Shown in pieces: positions 26,801-36,245 of a stretch of DNA of 64,000 nucleotides; the stretch's first letter is position 1; each line of letters opens with the position of its first letter. Both the position numbers and the translations under genes were made by a program. This DNA is from Acanthopleura granulata (Eukaryota; Mollusca; Polyplacophora; Chitonida; Chitonidae). The stretch spans positions 9,220,172 through 9,284,171 of the forward strand of contig JABBOT010000080.1 in NCBI GenBank assembly GCA_016165875.1, read 5' to 3'. A model generated the notes under the pieces. The model was not told the DNA's origin. It saw only the letters and a list, made by a program, of their open reading frames with translations, and searched no databases.

Positions 26801-28961
26801 GAGCAAATACCGATATACCTGTATTAATATTACATATCCCCTTGTTTGTGAAATATTACATAACTGTATCCAAATCATCAGATTGCCTGATGATTTGTAC
26901 CTGTGCACTCAGGTAAAGCCTGGAAAATCATGAATTACGAGCACCTTTCTGTATGTGCATATTTACCTGACTGGTGTTAATTACACATTAATACTCAGCA
27001 AGGTTTCATTTACGTGACAGTGGTCATGTTAATATGTTTGCATGGGGAAAGCCAATGTCAAAACCATCGCATCTCTCCAGTTAGATACACTACACATGTA
27101 TTGTGTACATAATTTTTTTTTGATACACAGTAACATAATAACTGTTATTAGTAAAATGCCATTTTAATGTTGTTTACTGTTGGCATTATGAAAAAAAAAA
27201 AAAGAAAATGTTCAAAAATGTGGGTAATTGTTGAAATTAACCCAAAGCTATATTCTCACCATTCTAACTGCAATTAAATGTGAGAGATTTCTTGTTAACA
27301 GTTTACATATGATTATTAATTGCTGAGTTTGGCTTATGACAACAGTTCTAAAATTTAAATTCCACTGAATTTCAGTGTTTTAGCTTGTCTATTTATAAGT
27401 AAAATGTATGTAAGACACATCTACCTGATTTATGTTTCATATCTTATTAAAATATACATGGCGTTAGTAAAAAACTGAAACATACCAGTATATACCAGGC
27501 AATTAACATGATTATGCAATGGGGGGGGAAGGGGGGTCAAGTGATATAATGTGCTAAATTTTCAATACTCCATTCCCAGCATGCAATTTACCTCACTGAT
27601 GACCTCAGCGTTGCTCTCACCCTTGAAAAAAATTACAGAAGCCATGACAAAAGCTAGGATGCAAAGCTGCCATCTGTTACAAAATGTATGTAAAGTTAAA
27701 TGTATATACGAATGAAATATATATATGTTTATGTACACATGAACAGTGCAAAAAAAAAGACTGAAATTAAACTGAAAACAATCAATCTTTTTATGAAATT
27801 GGAAGATAGGTTTATTTTTACAACTATCACAAATAAGATGAAACAGAAATTTCCTTTTTACCCCGCAATTAAATATTAATAGTCCCTTAGTTGAATAAAC
27901 TGTAGACTCTGTGAAATGTATGAAATCCCAGCATGCTGTAAGCTTAGTTTGCAAATAACCCACTGTCCAGCCTGCACCCTGTCACTGCGCATATAATTAA
28001 GTGTCTCTATTTTTTTTAATACAGAACTCTTCTGCTTTGCTTGCTGATTAAATTTTAGTTTGAATTGTCCAGTGCAATAGTTCAGATGACTGACTGATTG
28101 CTGCTTTTTCCATACACACTGTACGTCAGAAGGCCATCTAGTTGAAATTACACCTACTTTCAGGATGATTTGATGTACATGTAGTGTGTATATCCAAACA
28201 AATTAAGAATTTTCAGCCATTCCGAAACCCAAACAGATGGCCCTCTCTTGTGAGAATGGCCAGTTGAAGGTGTATAAGAATTATTGGCTGGGTAAAACTC
28301 AGATTAACTTGAACTAGCTGCAGCTATATCTGGGTAATACTTCTATTCAGGACACTTGCAAGTACAAGCATCACATCTACAAATTCTGCAGGGTGTAAGA
28401 GTTCTGCATCAATGTAAATTTTCAAACAGACCTGTTCCTGAAAGCATTATTTCATGTTTTGAGTGAAGAAGCAGTTGTCTCCCTTTAATATCTGCACTCA
28501 ACACCCAAGAATGGTGACCCCTCTTCTATTTTAATGAAGAAAGACACTGCAGTGCCTGGGACTCGATTCATTTCTTCAAGGCAAAGAAATACAAAAATTC
28601 ACCCTTGGCAAAACTAGATCTGGTAATCTTATGATCAAAAGAAAAATATGAAAAGTGAAAACTCAGAGTTTTGTATAAAAAAATTAGTGCACTTTGGTAT
28701 ACATATATATATATATATATATATGGACACATAAATATTGTGGTTTACCTCTGAATGTTTGTGGTCCACAGCATCCACCAGCAGTTCAGCTCCACCTTCA
28801 GATTTGGGCGTTTCAATTTTTGACATGATCCACTCAATGGCTGCCCTCTTTGCATCTTTCGGGAACTCCATAACAACCAATGGGGTGAAGGAGCGGCCAT
28901 CCTTGGACACGTAGGTCTGGAATCGTGAGACATAGGTCTTTGTGGGTCTGGTCTCCCCCAT
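11762..28961 (-). CDS. ANO10: Anoctamin-10 (TMEM16K-like) membrane protein, 13 coding exons, complete
   Basis: Joining 13 minus-strand exons gives 2046 bp (681 residues plus TAG), close to the roughly 660 residues of vertebrate ANO10. Every junction has GT..AG and all phases agree. Known family members are ten-pass Ca2+-activated phospholipid scramblases; ANO10 acts in the endoplasmic reticulum. The cytosolic N-domain (1-211) carries the ANO10 signature [14 protein letters not shown]. The membrane domain starts at [18 protein letters not shown] (about 213) and includes [32 protein letters not shown] and [17 protein letters not shown]. Acidic residues E461, D522, E525, E554 and D558 fall where the family's Ca2+ ligands sit. 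ANO8, the nearest relative, fits less well: the charged loop around 475-515 is short and the N-terminus is ANO10-like. The ATG at 28961 is the first in frame and sits 9 bp after an acceptor, so the 5' UTR is spliced from elsewhere. The gene is convergent with the left-edge gene. Confidence 0.93.
12409..12570 (-). mobile_element. SINE family I fragment, minus orientation, in ano10 intron 12
   Basis: TTATTTATTTATATGATCAG, then 'GGACAGAGCCTGGGGGAAGC', 'CCATCTGCAGGTTGCTGGTG' and 'GACCTTCCCATTTATGGG' follow the family order on the complement. The tRNA-like head is missing. Confidence 0.6.
12590..12720 (+). mobile_element. SINE-like fragment sharing the family I 3' end
   Basis: Ends 'GTGAAATATTCTCGGGTGCA' and 'GATCAAATATAA', a diverged version of the family I tail. 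The body upstream differs, so it may be a second SINE using the same 3' end. Confidence 0.4.
12738..12854 (-). CDS. ANO10: ano10 coding exon 12 (residues 627-665)
   Basis: A 117-bp phase-0 exon. Encodes [20 protein letters not shown] then a charged helix ending SKVALHKE, matching EHALLALKFILAFAIPD. Acceptor TTTTTCAG, donor GAG|gtgagg. Confidence 0.92.
13602..13746 (-). mobile_element. SINE family I fragment with tRNA-like head, in ano10 intron 12
   Basis: Keeps 'GCAGGTTGCTGGTGCACCTT', 'CAACTCACAGCGACTGCACT' and 'ATGCTGCGCTGGTGTGCTAA', that is, the B-box and A-box end of the SINE on the complement. Confidence 0.6.
13901..14035 (-). CDS. ANO10: ano10 coding exon 11 (residues 582-626)
   Basis: A 135-bp phase-0 exon. 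Encodes [20 protein letters not shown] and, near the end, [12 protein letters not shown], matching the VISVVTNCALIG and LILIVVAVEH helices of ANO10. Confidence 0.92.
14125..14333. mobile_element. MITE family A copy, in ano10 intron 10
   Basis: Left TIR GTAAATGACCTAAAATTTC and right TIR GAAATTTTAGGTCATTTAAG, about 210 bp in all, with no ORF. The internal 'CCTTCCAAACAAACCTTAAA' block recurs in the other copies. Confidence 0.7.
14635..14826 (-). CDS. ANO10: ano10 coding exon 10 (residues 518-581), Ca2+-site helices
   Basis: Acceptor GTTTCAG and donor CAG|gtaatg. Encodes [20 protein letters not shown] and [21 protein letters not shown]522/E525 and E554/D558 keep the D-x-x-E and E-x-x-x-D spacings of anoctamin Ca2+ sites. 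It is the best conserved exon. Confidence 0.95.
15306..15410. repeat. Tandem repeat, 35 bp x 3
   Basis: Three consecutive units 'GA(C/T)GC(A/C)CCTAAGCT' plus 'CATTGTGTGTACAAAATCAT' with only three or four differences among them, so recent. Confidence 0.85.
15764..15872. repeat. Tandem repeat, about 12 bp x 9 (CAGTCAGTCAAG-like)
   Basis: Units of the form (A/G)N(A/C)GTCAGTCAA repeat about nine times with changes confined to two or three positions. No spacer structure is present. Confidence 0.85.
17579..17797 (-). CDS. ANO10: ano10 coding exon 9 (residues 445-517)
   Basis: Acceptor TTTGCCAG and donor GAG|gtaaaa. Starts [21 protein letters not shown]461 sits at a position used for Ca2+ binding in the family. 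A lysine/aspartate-rich loop follows, about 12 residues longer than in human, ending LESTMDVYE. Confidence 0.92.
18098..18265. mobile_element. MITE family A, decayed copy in ano10 intron 8
   Basis: Begins GTAAATGATCTAACGTTTTG and contains 'CTGAGGTTTGTTTGGATGGT' and 'GATATCCTACTAGAATAATG', blocks shared with 30544-30752 and 50733-50947. Confidence 0.5.
18462..18590 (+). mobile_element. SINE family I 3' fragment, in ano10 intron 8
   Basis: 'CCAGCAACCTGCAAATGGTA', 'GGGCTCTGTCTGG' and 'ATTCTTGAGTATGGCATAAA' are followed by 'CACCAATCAAGTAAATAAAC'. Confidence 0.65.
18623..18697 (-). CDS. ANO10: ano10 coding exon 8 (residues 420-444)
   Basis: A 75-bp phase-0 exon encoding [20 protein letters not shown] and VRLRS, a membrane helix matching FNFLNCFASLFYIAF..KDM. 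Acceptor TGTTTCAG, donor AGT|gtaagt. Confidence 0.93.
18919..18974 (-). CDS. ANO10: ano10 coding exon 7 (residues 401-419)
   Basis: A 56-bp exon with acceptor GTTTTCAG and donor GTG|gtaaga. Encodes [19 protein letters not shown], matching ENHRLESAYQNHLILK of ANO10. Ends in phase 0. Confidence 0.93.
19198..19457 (+). mobile_element. SINE family I, best full-length copy, in ano10 intron 6
   Basis: It reads from a tRNA-like A box (TGGCTCAGTCCGTTAGTGCG) and B box (GTGAGTTCAAGTCCAGC) through the conserved body 'GTCTGCCAGCAACCTGCTGA' and 'CATAATGCTGGCCACTGTGG' to the tail 'CACCAATCAAATAAATG'. This copy is a good reference for the family in this window. Confidence 0.8.
19840..20406 (-). CDS. ANO10: ano10 coding exon 6 (residues 212-401), first membrane helices
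   Basis: The largest exon (567 bp), acceptor ATTTCAG and donor G|gtaggt. It holds [18 protein letters not shown], the helix [18 protein letters not shown], the loop [19 protein letters not shown] and the helix pair [20 protein letters not shown] and [19 protein letters not shown]. All are diagnostic of anoctamins. Confidence 0.95.
20520..20706 (-). mobile_element. SINE family I copy with internal deletion, in ano10 intron 5
   Basis: Tail 'CTTGATTGGTGTCTTACATT', body 'CGACCATCCGCAGGTTGCTG', then a jump to the head 'CATTACGCTGCACTAGCCCA' ending GGCCATGGAGGCCCC. The middle third is deleted. Confidence 0.7.
21029..21165 (-). mobile_element. Decayed SINE family I fragment, in ano10 intron 5
   Basis: A (TTTA)n tract leads into 'TAATGTTGTACTCAAGAAAC' and a weakly similar body next to exon 5. 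Only the 3' end is clear. Confidence 0.45.
21174..21290 (-). CDS. ANO10: ano10 coding exon 5 (residues 173-212)
   Basis: Acceptor TTTTTCAG and donor C|gtgagt. Encodes [18 protein letters not shown] followed by [15 protein letters not shown], matching the QVFPLHD...W..RF segment of ANO10. Confidence 0.9.
21338..21560 (+). mobile_element. tRNA-derived SINE, family III, in ano10 intron 4
   Basis: A box GGTGGCTTAGTGGTTAGAGC and a degenerate B box GGATACATCCC about 36 bp on mark a tRNA-like head. The body 'TGTCTTGCTAGGCGCTCAGC' is unlike family I. The 3' limit is uncertain. Confidence 0.5.
22459..22596 (-). CDS. ANO10: ano10 coding exon 4 (residues 127-173)
   Basis: Acceptor CCCCCAG and donor G|gttcgt. 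Encodes [19 protein letters not shown] and [15 protein letters not shown], matching FLTMAE..II.HELE and PGYPQAKLYPG of ANO10. Phase 1 at both ends. Confidence 0.92.
23040..23175 (-). CDS. ANO10: ano10 coding exon 3 (residues 82-127)
   Basis: Acceptor TTTTTCAG and donor G|gtgtga. Encodes [20 protein letters not shown] and the following [16 protein letters not shown], matching the YLVGAS/LLLGAE segment of ANO10. Ends in phase 1. Confidence 0.9.
24465..24672 (+). mobile_element. SINE family I copy, in ano10 intron 2
   Basis: 'TGGTTGCTGTGAGTTCAAGG', 'GTGTGCCAGCAACCTGGATG' and 'AAACACCAATCAAATAAATA' follow the family order. The opposite-strand open frame of 149 codons over it is a by-product. Confidence 0.7.
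24881..24967. other. Imperfect hairpin, 25-bp stem and 37-nt loop, in ano10 intron 2
   Basis: Arms 24881-24905 and 24943-24967 pair along 25 positions with one T:T and one G:G mismatch and one G-U. The size resembles a microRNA precursor, but a decayed inverted-repeat transposon would look similar. No known microRNA seed was recognised. Confidence 0.55.
26170..26365. mobile_element. Two abutting SINE family I fragments in opposite orientation
   Basis: 26170-26205 is a plus tail (TTCTTGAGTACAGCGTAAAA). 26215-26365 is a diverged minus copy starting 'TTTGATGCCATACTCAAAAA'. Confidence 0.4.
27592..27621 (-). CDS. ANO10: ano10 coding exon 2, a 30-bp microexon (residues 72-81)
   Basis: Acceptor TTTTTTCAAG and donor GAG|gtaaat flank exactly ten codons, [10 protein letters not shown]. 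Both flanking exons are phase 0, so it could be skipped without a frameshift. It falls in the poorly conserved linker before the YIGA block. Confidence 0.75.
28700..28726. repeat. (AT)n microsatellite
   Basis: About 12 AT dinucleotides, 22 bp from the donor of ano10 coding exon 1. Confidence 0.8.
28749..28961 (-). CDS. ANO10: ano10 coding exon 1 (residues 1-71)
   Basis: The acceptor TTTCAG lies at 28971 on the minus strand, 9 untranslated bases precede ATG at 28961, and the donor is GAG|gtaaac. Starts [20 protein letters not shown] and includes [14 protein letters not shown], which aligns with the N-terminus of vertebrate ANO10. Ends in phase 0. Confidence 0.9.
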
Positions 28962-28970
28962 GACTTCAGT

Positions 28971-28972
28971 CT
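28971..28972 (-). other. ANO10: Splice acceptor before the ano10 start codon
   Basis: CGTGTTTCAG on the minus strand ends 9 bp before the ATG. It implies an upstream non-coding exon. Confidence 0.75.
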
Positions 28973-29544
28973 GAAACACGCCAATGGAGAATCTCATAAG
29001 CGTATTGAGAACATTATGATAAGGCCATCGTTAAAAATATGTTTGCTAGGCGTGGGCCTGCCAACAAAAATAAATGGGAACTTTATCTTTTTATCTGTTC
29101 ATGTTAATTTCTTTAAAATTCCTTTCCATTAGCCAGAATAAACAAAAAAAAATGTCCCTCCCATTGTGCCCTATTTTTTCCCTGACAGGTTTGGGAACGC
29201 CCAACAGAGAACTTTTTCAGGATGGCCTTGTATGGTGTTTATCACTGTGGTGGAGATCAGTACAAGTACCGGTAGATGTTCCTGAAGTGAGAATCAATAT
29301 ACAACAAATACAATGAATAACCTTAAATCCTTGACTGGTACGGAGATTGTTTTGAGAGTAACTATCTACTGCATGTGCATATAGATGGAATTTCTTTATC
29401 CAGCAACAAGTATTTTCTAATATCATTTATAAACCCTTATTTTAAGATGCCACTATGGCTATCGTACTGGAGTACATGCCTTTCTTGACTTTCTAACTGT
29501 TGCCAGAATTAGCACTTTTCTGTTACAATATTTCCAATTAGGCC

Positions 29545-29757
29545 TATGAAACTTGATCCCTTGTTTCTTGTTATAATATTTTGGCAAACTGGTGAGGGCA
29601 GCAGAACAATCTCATTTTCATTATGATTATATGGCTAGATTTTGTGATAATCTCATCTTCTTTGAAAATTTCTGGCAAAAAAATGAAACAATGAGTTCCA
29701 ATGCATGCAACAAGTAAAATGTCAGGGGAGCAACCAGACACAAGGAATCAAGTGTGA
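29545..29757. mobile_element. MITE family C, copy 1
   Basis: Starts GATCCCTTGTTTCTTGTTAT, shares 'TAATATTTTGGCAAAC' and 'GCAGCAGAACAAT' with 48040-48264, and ends in the inverted word CACAAGGAATCAAGTG. Confidence 0.6.
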
Positions 29758-30087
29758 ATGGACTTAGGCATGTACACGTATGTCACATTATTAAAAAGAA
29801 CACCTATGTAAGGCTGCCCATCCTTAAACCTTCTTTACTGGGTGAAACTCAAAACTATCAGAAAAAAATGGGTAGGTCCATAAGGAAATTTCTTTTTATT
29901 CTGGCTTATGAAGACACCCAATTACATATGACTAAGCCAGTGAGGGCCACTGAGGTAAAACAGATATTTTAGATAGATATTTTACATCCATGGTCAGAGT
30001 AATACCACATCCTAGTATAATACAGGGTAAAGGTCACAAGGTCAACTAACACCACTTGGCAAGAACATATAGCACAGCCACAATGGA

Positions 30088-30240
30088 GATTTATTTATTT
30101 ATTTATTTATTTATTTATTTGATTGGTGTTTTACACCCTACTCAAGATTATTTCACTTCTACGAGGGTGGCCAGCATTATGGTGGGAGGAAACCGGGCAA
30201 CCACAACCATCCGTAGGTTGCTGGTGGCCGCACTGGATAT
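30088..30240 (-). mobile_element. SINE family I 3' part with long (TTTA)n
   Basis: Eight TTTA units, then GATTGGTGTTTTACACCCTA, 'GGCCAGCATTATGGTGGGAG' and 'CCATCCGTAGGTTGCTGG'. Confidence 0.75.
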
Positions 30241-30543
30241 GATCAGGCCTTAATTTGTTTCCATTTTCAATAAGCAGGTGTGTTCTATGTTACAAGTATC
30301 ACTTTCGTGTGATTTCCATACATGAATTCAGCAAATCAAATTGAATTTGATGTCAGGCATGTGAATTACACCACCTTTAAAATTCAGTTCAGGTGTGCAA
30401 AAGGTGTGTGACTGAGCATAATAGTGTCATACGTCACAAAAGAAAGCCTGGCATATACTGTCTGACTTGAACCAGAGCATTAGGATCACACAAACTAAAC
30501 AAAATGGAATCCCAATGTTCAGATGTGAACAATCTGAAGTGCC

Positions 30544-30752
30544 CTAAATGATCTAAAATTTTGTCCATGACTTAGCTGCTCATTTTTTCCTGATTGAGAG
30601 AGTTGTATTGAATTTAGAAAGTTGTTTTGAGGTTTGTTTGGAAGGTTGGATGATACCAGAGTGGAAAAATTTTCATCACCGGAAATAATATTTTATGACA
30701 TTTATGCCTCTGAAGATGCTCCTTTTTGGATGAAACTTTAGGTCATTTACAG
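30544..30752. mobile_element. MITE family A, near full-length copy
   Basis: TIRs CTAAATGATCTAAAATTTTG and GAAACTTTAGGTCATTTACA. Inner block TTTGAGGTTTGTTTGGAAGG then TTGGATGATACC. Confidence 0.7.
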
Positions 30753-33159
30753 TATCCCATTTTTGGCCTGTTTCCAAATCAATATACATTGTTATGGACA
30801 AAAGATATCAAAGCTAAATCAAAGAAATTTAACCTTTAGAAAAATTCAGGTACATTTAGTGCATTTCTTGTATCAAAATTTCATAAACTACGGTACTTTT
30901 ATTTCTTATTTTAAATAGACACTGTCATATTTAGTTTGCTAATGACTAAAGGAATCTCTCAGAAAATATCGTAGATACCGTGTAATGAAGTGTCATCCTC
31001 GATAAACAAAAACTTGCCACTTTCCTGTACTGCTGAGGACGTCGAGTGCACCTTCACTTGACGAAGGTTACATCGAACTAGGGTGAAGTGGAGGTCACTT
31101 TAAGAGATTGTCTCAGCTGAGAAGATATTTTGGGCGACATGCAAGACATAATTCTTTTTCTTTTTTTTTTTTTTTGGTAAATGTGTCACTAGATCACTTT
31201 ATTGCAGTCTGTGTTTGCTCTGTCCTCTTAAACTTTGGCACATGTGTCTGGAGACTCTCTAATAGTAAGACGCGCACTGTAGATGTACATGAAACATTCT
31301 AGGCATGTGTCATAGCACATGCAAGCATGATTCGGTAGATGGTCAACTCATGGCTTTCAAGAAGATAACCACAAATCATTTAGGTCAATGATCTATTGAG
31401 CCACTCAACCTAGCAGGAAATAAAAAAAAAACATTCAGACCACCTAAATGAAAACTGCTTAAAAAATGAAAACTATTAGAGTTATTATAGAATTATACTG
31501 CTCTACAGACAGTCGAAACATTAGATGTTAGCATATATACATTTCTCATAGCAAACCCATTAAATTCCATAAATTTCTTTTAGTTATATTCGCATCTACA
31601 GATCTCATTAATTCAGCTGTTTAAGGCCTCCTGTGCTCTCACTAGCAGTCACAAGCTCTTGACCAATGGTCAGGTCACACCTCTGAGCCCCGATAAGGCG
31701 AGGTCAGCCGGGTGTGGCTACAGTTAACTATAAGGAGATATCCCCATTCCCAAATCCCTCTTCCCTGGCCAACACCATGACCAGTAATGTCAGAAACAAG
31801 AATATAAACTGATCGCCACTTTCTTGCACATGCGACATCCTTTATTAAATACTTTTATTTAGCAGCAAAGCCCCCCCCCCCAAATAACTGCAAATCTCAT
31901 TGCTTAAATTTATATATAAGATAACAAAAATAATTCTGCAATTCATGCATAATAAAAATTATATGGGCGGAATATTTTTTGGCCCTTTGCAAGTTAAATT
32001 TACCTCTGTCAAGCACTGATTTTATTTAATTCTGTAGTTCAAAAGAGAGATGGCAATGGGAGGAAATGTTCACCTGCACTGACTTTCAGGACATTCACAC
32101 ATGACATGCAACAGCAATTTAAGGAACAATTACTCGTTGTGCAGGTGTCTGTGTTATCACTAATCAATCTTTCCAGCCTCTTTCGAACTACAGACAGGTA
32201 ACACAGCCCACTGGGGGCAAACAGAGGCCATGAGTGCTTATTTTCAGAGAATCAAAATAAAATTACACCATGCAAACAAAAAGCCATCGTAGAAATACAG
32301 GTTTGTGTATGTAATTCAAACTGAAATATCTTGGGAGTAAATCACTGGTGAAGTAATGAATTCGAACTTTGCTAGCGTTATAAAGCTGTTACGTCATCCA
32401 GTAAGGCATTCTATTTAAGGAATGGGCTAATTGCTGTCTGATGTCTTAATGCTCTACCTGTGGATGAGAATTATTTCCACCAGACAATTATTCATATGTA
32501 TGCATATAAATTTGGAGAAGACAATTTTAGCATAGCCTACATGTTCTATTTCAGTTTAACAGTCTAGACAGTGGATTATACAATTTCTTCCTATAAGTGT
32601 TTTTTGACACATCATCATATATCTGCAGGTGCTGTTTCAAAAATGTATTGATTACAAAACCTATTCTAACAGAAAAAATGATCCCATCTACATATCTAGT
32701 AAATCTGATAGATCACATTAATGAAATTTTTTGGCTTGTCTAAATGTATATACCTTTTACAGTAAAATACTCACACAGAATTGTTTTCTATGTCATTTCC
32801 ATACATGTTGGACCAGCCACTATAACATATATGTTTAAATAGTTACGTAAATATCCAAATTTCAAAATGTAAAAAATACAAGCGTTATTTTTGTTTTCAA
32901 ATGGTAAAAATACATGTGGAATATAATGACAGAGTAATATACTATGTAATGTCTTAGTCTTTAATGAAGCCTGAAGTTAGAATTTCTGTGTTTATTACAA
33001 ATCTAAATCATTTTCCTGACACACACATAAAGAAACATAAATGTACGTAAGCCAGAGATGACTATATACTAAAGCCATTGTCTCATCCTTTCTTGACCAT
33101 GTTAAACACAACTATGAGCCACATTAGAATCAAAAATTTACTTTTTCATCTGTTTTTCT

Positions 33160-33355
33160 TTTTATTGGTGTTTACACAGTACTCAAGAATATTTCACTTA
33201 TACGACGGCAGCCATCGTTATGGTGGGAGGAAACTGGGTCTGGGGAAACCCGCGACCATCCACAGGTTGCAGGCAGACCTTCCCACATACGGCCGGCGAG
33301 GAAACAGCAAGGGTCATTGCGCTGTGTTAGCATGCTGACCAACCCCCAGAATCAA
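33160..33355 (-). mobile_element. SINE family I copy, minus orientation
   Basis: 'CACTTATACGACGGCAGCCA', 'CGCGACCATCCACAGGTTGC', 'CTTCCCACATACGGCCGGCG' and a head fragment 'GGTCATTGCGCTGTGTTAGC'. Part of the head is deleted. Confidence 0.75.
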
Positions 33356-33371
33356 AAATAAAGATGTTATC

Positions 33372-33505
33372 CCTAAATGACCTAATATTTCATCCATCTT
33401 TATAAAGTTTTCCTCTTTCTGAGAACATACTTCTGATCTTAACTGGAAAGATGTTTTCACATTTGTTTGGAAGGTGCCAAGATACCCCACTGGAACAAAT
33501 CTGCC
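33372..33505. mobile_element. MITE family A, partial copy next to a SINE
   Basis: CTAAATGACCTAATATTTCA, then 'CACATTTGTTTGGAAGGTGC' and 'GATACCCCACTGGAACA'. The right terminus is missing. Confidence 0.55.
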
Positions 33506-33659
33506 TGACAGTGACAAAAGGGAGCAAGAGACAAAAGGATTAGAATATTCTGCAACACTCTCTCTAGCCAAGTATAAATAGAAGCTTTGACAAAAACTGT
33601 TGATACTATATGAACTCCAATGGTTTGTCAAGTACCTGTACCCTTTAACTGATCAACCA

Positions 33660-33706
33660 TTCTTGAGTACGACATTAAACAACAATCAAATCAATAAATA
33701 AAACAA
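33660..33706 (+). mobile_element. SINE family I tail fragment
   Basis: TTCTTGAGTACGACATTAAA, then 'CAATCAAATCAATAAATAAA'. Confidence 0.5.
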
Positions 33707-33929
33707 ATCAATGCCTTATTTTTAAGCAATTACTACATTTCTGTACCCTTTTGATACTTAAACTTTAGAAATTTAAAAAAAAAAAATTAACATAATTTCC
33801 AGTGTGCCAGAATTTACATCTGTGACAGGTAAACTGCAAATGTACCTAACAATGGCCTTGCATTCGAACATCATATTTATTTAAAGGGTAAGACCTCATA
33901 AAAATGAACCTATGTTGAGTGAAGGGACC

Positions 33930-34325
33930 ATTAAAGACTGTATCTGAAAATACCTTGACTGATTTGTTTTTCACCACAATAAACACAGTCCAATGGTTTG
34001 ATAGTATTGTGGGTCCTATGAACCATACTGATAATGTGCTTCATTGGTGACGTCACACAACTTTGTTTACACTTTATATTCAGCTCTGAATCAAGGCCTT
34101 GTGAAGAGTACTCCTGTAATGTTTGCCTGTGTATGAAAACTCTAATATGACATTAAATTTCGGACTTAGTTCTATAGAAAAGTCGATGTGACATCATTGC
34201 GGGTGAACTACATCATCATTATGGTCCATAAAACCCATCATACAATCAAAACATTTGACTGACTTTATTTTGTTGAAAGAAATGTAAAAAAAGCACTGAA
34301 GGTATTTTCAGGTACACTTTTCACG
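33930..34325. mobile_element. MITE family D, copy 2 (long inverted arms)
   Basis: The left arm 'CTGAAAATACCTTGACTGAT...TATGAACCATACTGATAATG' is complementary, with mismatches, to the right arm 'ATTATGGTCCATAAAACCCA...CACTGAAGGTATTTTCAGGT'. The spacer is shared with 7230-7630. Confidence 0.7.
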
Positions 34326-34349
34326 TTACATTCATTTCATCTTTCCCTT

Positions 34350-34495
34350 TAAATGGCATTCAACGCCATACTCAAAAATACTTCACTCATACAATGGCGG
34401 CCCTCTTCTGGGAGGGAGGAAACCAGCCAGAGACCAAGGGGAAACCCATGACCATCATCCGCAGGTTGCTAGTAGACCTTCCCATATACGACTAC
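34350..34495 (-). mobile_element. SINE family I copy, truncated
   Basis: 'AACGCCATACTCAAAAATAC', 'CATACAATGGCGGCC', 'GGGGAAACCCATGACCATCA' and 'CGCAGGTTGCTAGTAGACCT'. It directly follows MITE D copy 2. Confidence 0.65.
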
Positions 34496-36106
34496 AAAAA
34501 TCATATTATTCTTGCACATACATGTAAATATGCACATAGAGCTTTAGATTGTAGACAACTAACTCCACAGGCATTTTAACCAGGTACACATGAACAAAGG
34601 AGATGGATGACTTTGTTTTCAAGACATATGAAACAGTCTGAATAGCTCGAGTCATTATAACCCCATCCTTCTATATCCTTATGACAAGAGGGCAGGAGGG
34701 AGCAGAGGTTAAGTAGTCTTTGCCTGATTCCACCAAATACCAGTCTGTGATGAGGCTCTAGATGGGGTGGCTGATGATCAATGGCACTGCCATCTTCAAG
34801 GTTCAAGGTCTTCAATGGAAGTTGCGATTCACTTATTCCTACATTGTAGCTTAATATGCTGTGGGTCTATCACAAAGCGGATACATGCCCTGATGAGTAA
34901 TGAATAATAAACAGTGAACAAAGCTGTCTTGGCCAGACGAAATCCCATGTATACCTACCTAGATACCTATTCACAACTTTCTCATGTTTACTGTGAAATC
35001 TCACAAAACTCTTAATAACTTGAAAGGGAACTGAAGAGGTACACGTGTTGTAGTCAATGCCCACGCCTCTTTTCCTTCAAGCCAACACCCCCACTTTACA
35101 CCCTCGTGCATTCTTCAATTCCCCAGGCCTATGAAAATGCATGAACCCACAGAGGGTTGATTCTCCAGGAGTTGGGCGAGTCTATTTTTAGCTGTACAGG
35201 TGGTAAAAGCCATCAAGTGCATAAATCCTTGCAGAGGTCTGTGGTAACCCCCTTGTTCTTGCATGGAACTTGGAGCAGTGTCAACTTGCAGCCAGGCATG
35301 CTGTAGTGAAGGCATTAGACACATATACTCCACTGTCCGCCCTTTACCTGTAGAGTTATAAGTGAACAGGTAGACATCTCATATTACCTGGGAGGCTAAC
35401 CAGTTAAAAGTCACAGAAACTCAGGCTCAGGTGTGCAGTACAGGTAAGACAGGCTGTTATAAAGTTATACTCCGGCAATCAAGGCCGGTCAGATAGTGTG
35501 GTCATGCAAAGGGCTAACCTGTACATGTAGCTACCTGGCTGATACAGGTGTGCCAACCAAAACCACAGGTGAGGGGGTGGACTGACCCCCTGGGTCTAAT
35601 AACTGTTTCACCACCTGAGCCACAGTCCCACAACATGAGGGGAAAAGTCTGGGTAAACTTTAACAACCCTCCCCCCTCCCCGACATATTGTCTCTATAAG
35701 TTATACAGTTAAAGGGAAATTTCCTCCCCCATGCCTGGTGAGTCATGGACATGAATGCATGGCAGGCTTCTAAAAACTCAAGAGAGCCAGGCTGAAGTTA
35801 TCAGAAGAGCTTTGTATGGAAGCTCATCACCTTTACATATCATGCTTTCACTTTCTGTCATTATTAATTATTTATAACCTCAGCCTAAACTGTTGCCCTA
35901 TTCTAAAAACTATAGTCTCTAGCTCGGGCTGTATCAATATCCTGGCTTTCTCTTACAGAAACAGTCCAACACGGGAGAGTGGATTGATGACTTCACTGTA
36001 GTGTTGCAGGCAGCCTTAGAATGATCAACTTGCCCAATAGCCTTATGAGAACACCTGCTTGATACGGACAGTCCAAGGAAATCCTTTAGCAGGTAGGAAA
36101 TCTTCA

Positions 36107-36245
36107 TATTTATTAATATGATTGTAGCTTAATGCCGAACTTTCGCTTCTACCATAACAGTTTTATGGTTGGAGAAAATCGCAGTGCCTGGCTTAAACCA
36201 CCAACCTTTGGCAACAAACAGGCAAACTTTTCCACATGTGACGTA
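36107..36245 (-). mobile_element. Strongly diverged SINE family I fragment
   Basis: Order of 'ATGCCGAACTTTCGCTTCTA', a 'TTATGGTTGGAGAAAATCG' block and 'CAAACTTTTCCACATGTGAC' follows the family, but identity is low. Confidence 0.35.

Larger units (their letters stand above)
23176..27591 (-). other. ano10 intron 2 (4.4 kb)
   Basis: Separates exon 3 from the microexon. Contains a SINE family I copy (24465-24672), a hairpin (24881-24967), SINE fragments near 26.2 kb and AT-rich unique sequence with several ACATGTA palindromes. No further exon is needed by the protein alignment. Confidence 0.7.

Noticed and set aside
28635..28748. Read-through of ano10 exon 1 past the donor
   Set aside because: The continuation encodes an (AT)n-derived I-Y run, and GAG|gtaaac is a good donor leading to a consistent next exon.
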